Below the pieces are notes generated by a model. That model searched no databases, was not told the DNA's origin, and saw nothing but the letters and a program-made list of their open reading frames with translations. Shown here piece by piece: positions 5,898 to 7,501 of a DNA stretch of 7,501 bases. Origin of the DNA: Dehalococcoidia bacterium (lineage in GTDB: Bacteria > Chloroflexota > Dehalococcoidia > UBA2979); NCBI GenBank assembly GCA_030745285.1, contig JASLOV010000276.1, positions 1-7,501 on the forward strand, written 5' to 3'. Each line of letters starts with the position of its first letter. Within the stretch, counting starts at the first letter, position 1. Position numbers and translations under genes: made by a program.

Positions 5898-5918
5898 GTT
5901 TCGGAGCGTCACCGAAAC
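5898..5918. promoter_or_regulatory. Perfect 7-bp dyad GTTTCGG-N7-CCGAAAC between the two CoA-transferases
   Basis: This inverted repeat sits in the 70-base gap between the upstream stop (5938) and the downstream TTG, about 31 bases from the start codon. It could be an operator for a dimeric repressor or an RNA hairpin in the leader or spacer. No T-run follows, so an intrinsic terminator is unlikely and the two genes may share a transcript. Confidence 0.35.
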
Positions 5919-5937
5919 GCGTTCGTTCCTGCGGCGC

Positions 5938-7501
5938 CTAAGCGAGCACGTCCTCCAGCAACAGTTCGGCGATCTCGTCGGAGGAGAGCCCCAGCACCTC
6001 GTTGCAGACCTCGTATGTGTGCTCACCCAGCAGCGGAGACGGCCCGCGGAGCTCGACCGGCGTGCGCGAGAGACGCCAGGCGGAGCCGTCGTGTGCGCGG
6101 GGTCCGGCCTCCGCGTGTTCCGGGTAAGCGAAGTAGCCTCGTGCGGCCAGGTGATCGTCGCTCAGCACGTCCAGCGCCTCCTGTACGACCATCGCCGGCA
6201 CGTCAACCGCCTGCAGGCTGTGAACCGCCTGCTCTTCGTCCTGCGTGGACGCCCATTCCGAGACGAGCGTCTCCAGCGCGTCTTCGTGCGACTTCCGGTC
6301 TGCGAGCGTCGCGAACCGCGGGTCCTCCGCCCACTCCGCGTGCCCGCAGGCCCCCGCCAGGGCTCGCCAGCGAGTCTCCGTGTCACACGCGAGCGCGACC
6401 CACCGATCCTCCCCACGCACGCGGAACGCTCCGTGCGGCGCTGCCCACGGGACGCGGTTGCCCTCGCGGCGGTGCTCGCTCCGGCCGTTGTCGTACGCGA
6501 ACAGCGGCAGCGCCATGGCGGCGACGGAAGACTCGAGCTGCGACATGTCGATGAGCTGGCCCTCGCCGGTTCGCCGCCGGTGGCGCACCGCCGCCAGCAG
6601 CGCGACCGTCGCGTGCATCGGGTTCACGACGAAGTCCGAGTAGCTGCCCGGGCCGGATGGCGCCTGATGCTCGAAGCCCATTGTGTAGTTCGCGCCCGCG
6701 ATCGCACAGAGCACCGCGCCGAAGCCGAGGAAGCCCTGGTGTGGACCGTCCAGCCCCTGCATCGATTGGTAGAGCGCGACGATGTTCGGGTTCGCTTCGA
6801 TGACGGCATCCGGCGTGAGCCCCACCTGCTCGATGGCACGGTTCGTCATGTTGGTCAGGAAGACGTCGGCCCAGCGGACCAGCTTCAGTCCGAGCTCGTG
6901 GCCACGCACCGTCGTGAGGTCGATCGTGATCGAGCGTTTCTCGTTGTTGAAGTTGTTGAAGTAGCCGGAGACGTTGTAGCCCTCGCTGCCCGGGGGCCGC
7001 GGCCCGCTGGCACGCAGCCCATCGGGGCGTTTCGCGGTCTCCACGCGGATCACGTCTGCGCCTGCGACGGCCAGCGCCCGCGTTGCGATCGGCCCCGCCC
7101 CGAACCACGAGAAGTCGAGTACCTTCAGACCCTCGAGCGGTCGCTTCGGTTCCCCGTCTCCGTTGCTCTCGGTGGCGCGCGGAGCCCCCGTCGCCGGTGC
7201 CGGGACCGCGGCCAACTCGCGTTCGATCTCGGCGTCATGTTCGCCGAGCAGAGGAGCGGGTCGCCGAATCGAGGCGGGAGAGGCCCCCAGGCACCACGGC
7301 TGGCCGGGGTAGCGCAGCTCAAGGCCTCGCCCCTTGTCATCGATCCGCGCAAACCACTCACGCGCCGCAAGCTGCGGGTTCATCGAGAGGTCGGCCGGCG
7401 TGCTGACCGTTCCGATGGAGACGCGCCGGCGCTGGCCCTCCTCGTAGAGGTACTGCTTCGAGTGGTTGCGCATGAAGCGCTTCACCACCAGGTCGATCTG
7501 C
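5938..7501 (-). CDS. CaiB/BaiF family III CoA-transferase, 3' part of a probable tandem fusion
   Basis: The frame is open to the window edge (codons QIDL precede the GTG at 7488), so the true start lies outside. Counting from that GTG, residues 1-92 are not a leader but the tail of a CaiB/BaiF domain: YEEGQRRRVSIGTVSTPADL, a YPGQPW block and RRPAPLLGEH all belong to the family's C-terminal lobe. After a linker (about 93-118) a second full domain begins with LKVLDFSWFGAGPIATRAL and runs to residue 516, closing with PLLGEHT. Its probable catalytic Asp is Asp285 in YSDFVVNP, 26 residues before the Gln of GEGQ. FNNFNNEKRSITIDL (178-192) is the NRxKRSIxLDL-like strand. The protein would transfer CoA between carboxylic acids in the cytoplasm. 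It is followed 70 bases later by a second fused CoA-transferase, so the two may act together. Substrate unknown; stop TAG 5940-5938. Confidence 0.9.
   Translation of the reverse strand, partial: QIDLVVKRFMRNHSKQYLYEEGQRRRVSIGTVSTPADLSMNPQLAAREWFARIDDKGRGLELRYPGQPWCLGASPASIRRPAPLLGEHDAEIERELAAVPAPATGAPRATESNGDGEPKRPLEGLKVLDFSWFGAGPIATRALAVAGADVIRVETAKRPDGLRASGPRPPGSEGYNVSGYFNNFNNEKRSITIDLTTVRGHELGLKLVRWADVFLTNMTNRAIEQVGLTPDAVIEANPNIVALYQSMQGLDGPHQGFLGFGAVLCAIAGANYTMGFEHQAPSGPGSYSDFVVNPMHATVALLAAVRHRRRTGEGQLIDMSQLESSVAAMALPLFAYDNGRSEHRREGNRVPWAAPHGAFRVRGEDRWVALACDTETRWRALAGACGHAEWAEDPRFATLADRKSHEDALETLVSEWASTQDEEQAVHSLQAVDVPAMVVQEALDVLSDDHLAARGYFAYPEHAEAGPRAHDGSAWRLSRTPVELRGPSPLLGEHTYEVCNEVLGLSSDEIAELLLEDVLA

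Noticed and set aside
3473..5914. The 8-mer CGGTGACG occurs in both intergenic gaps (plus strand 3473-3480, minus strand 5914-5907), suggesting a shared operator.
   Set aside because: One shared 8-mer between gaps of this size is expected by chance fairly often, and the surrounding dyads differ.
4866..6554. Very long plus-strand open frame of 562 codons across both CoA-transferases.
   Set aside because: It is antisense to two genes with strong family motifs and has the Arg/Ala-rich composition of a GC-driven shadow frame.
1..7501. Searched for tRNA or rRNA genes, CRISPR arrays and intrinsic terminators.
   Set aside because: I saw no cloverleaf-like segment, no regularly spaced direct repeats and no GC hairpin followed by a T-run.

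Overview
This window is GC-rich bacterial DNA. Every gene I can support reads on the minus strand, so transcription runs from high to low coordinates. The lineage cannot be fixed from the sequence. The gene content (CaiB/BaiF CoA-transferases, a monocarboxylate-type MFS carrier, class III aminotransferase, phytoene-desaturase-like oxidoreductase, amino-acid ABC permease) fits a heterotrophic soil or aquatic high-GC bacterium such as a Chloroflexota or actinobacterial-type lineage; that is an inference.

Right two thirds (about 1920-7501) are intact. They hold the 3' part of one large family III CoA-transferase (5938 to the window edge, entering from outside), a complete second CoA-transferase built from two fused CaiB/BaiF domains (3537-5867, TTG start behind a strong AGGAGG), and a 12-TM MFS transporter of the oxalate/formate-antiporter and monocarboxylate type (1920-3344). 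The first protein also begins with the tail of another CaiB domain, so both enzymes are probably tandem fusions. A reasonable reading is a module that imports a carboxylate and moves CoA onto it. In the complete fusion the N-terminal half has His158 at the position of the catalytic Asp, while the C-terminal half keeps it (Asp547).

Left third (1-1919) is eroded. From right to left it holds: an unassigned stretch with a signal-peptide-like, Gly/Asp-rich frame; the first 28 codons of an amino-acid ABC permease; a 174-bp internally deleted IS3-family (IS407-group-like) element with near-perfect terminal repeats; the C-terminal 300 or so residues of an FAD-dependent phytoene-desaturase-like oxidoreductase, which also carries a frameshift; and finally the first 25 codons of a class III aminotransferase leaving the left edge. 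The two broken genes on either side of the element are unrelated, point the same way, and show no target duplication. This looks like the scar of a deletion between two insertion-element copies.

Intergenic spaces hold inverted repeats (3454-3489 and 5898-5918) that may be operators, and a possible leaderless promoter in front of the aminotransferase.
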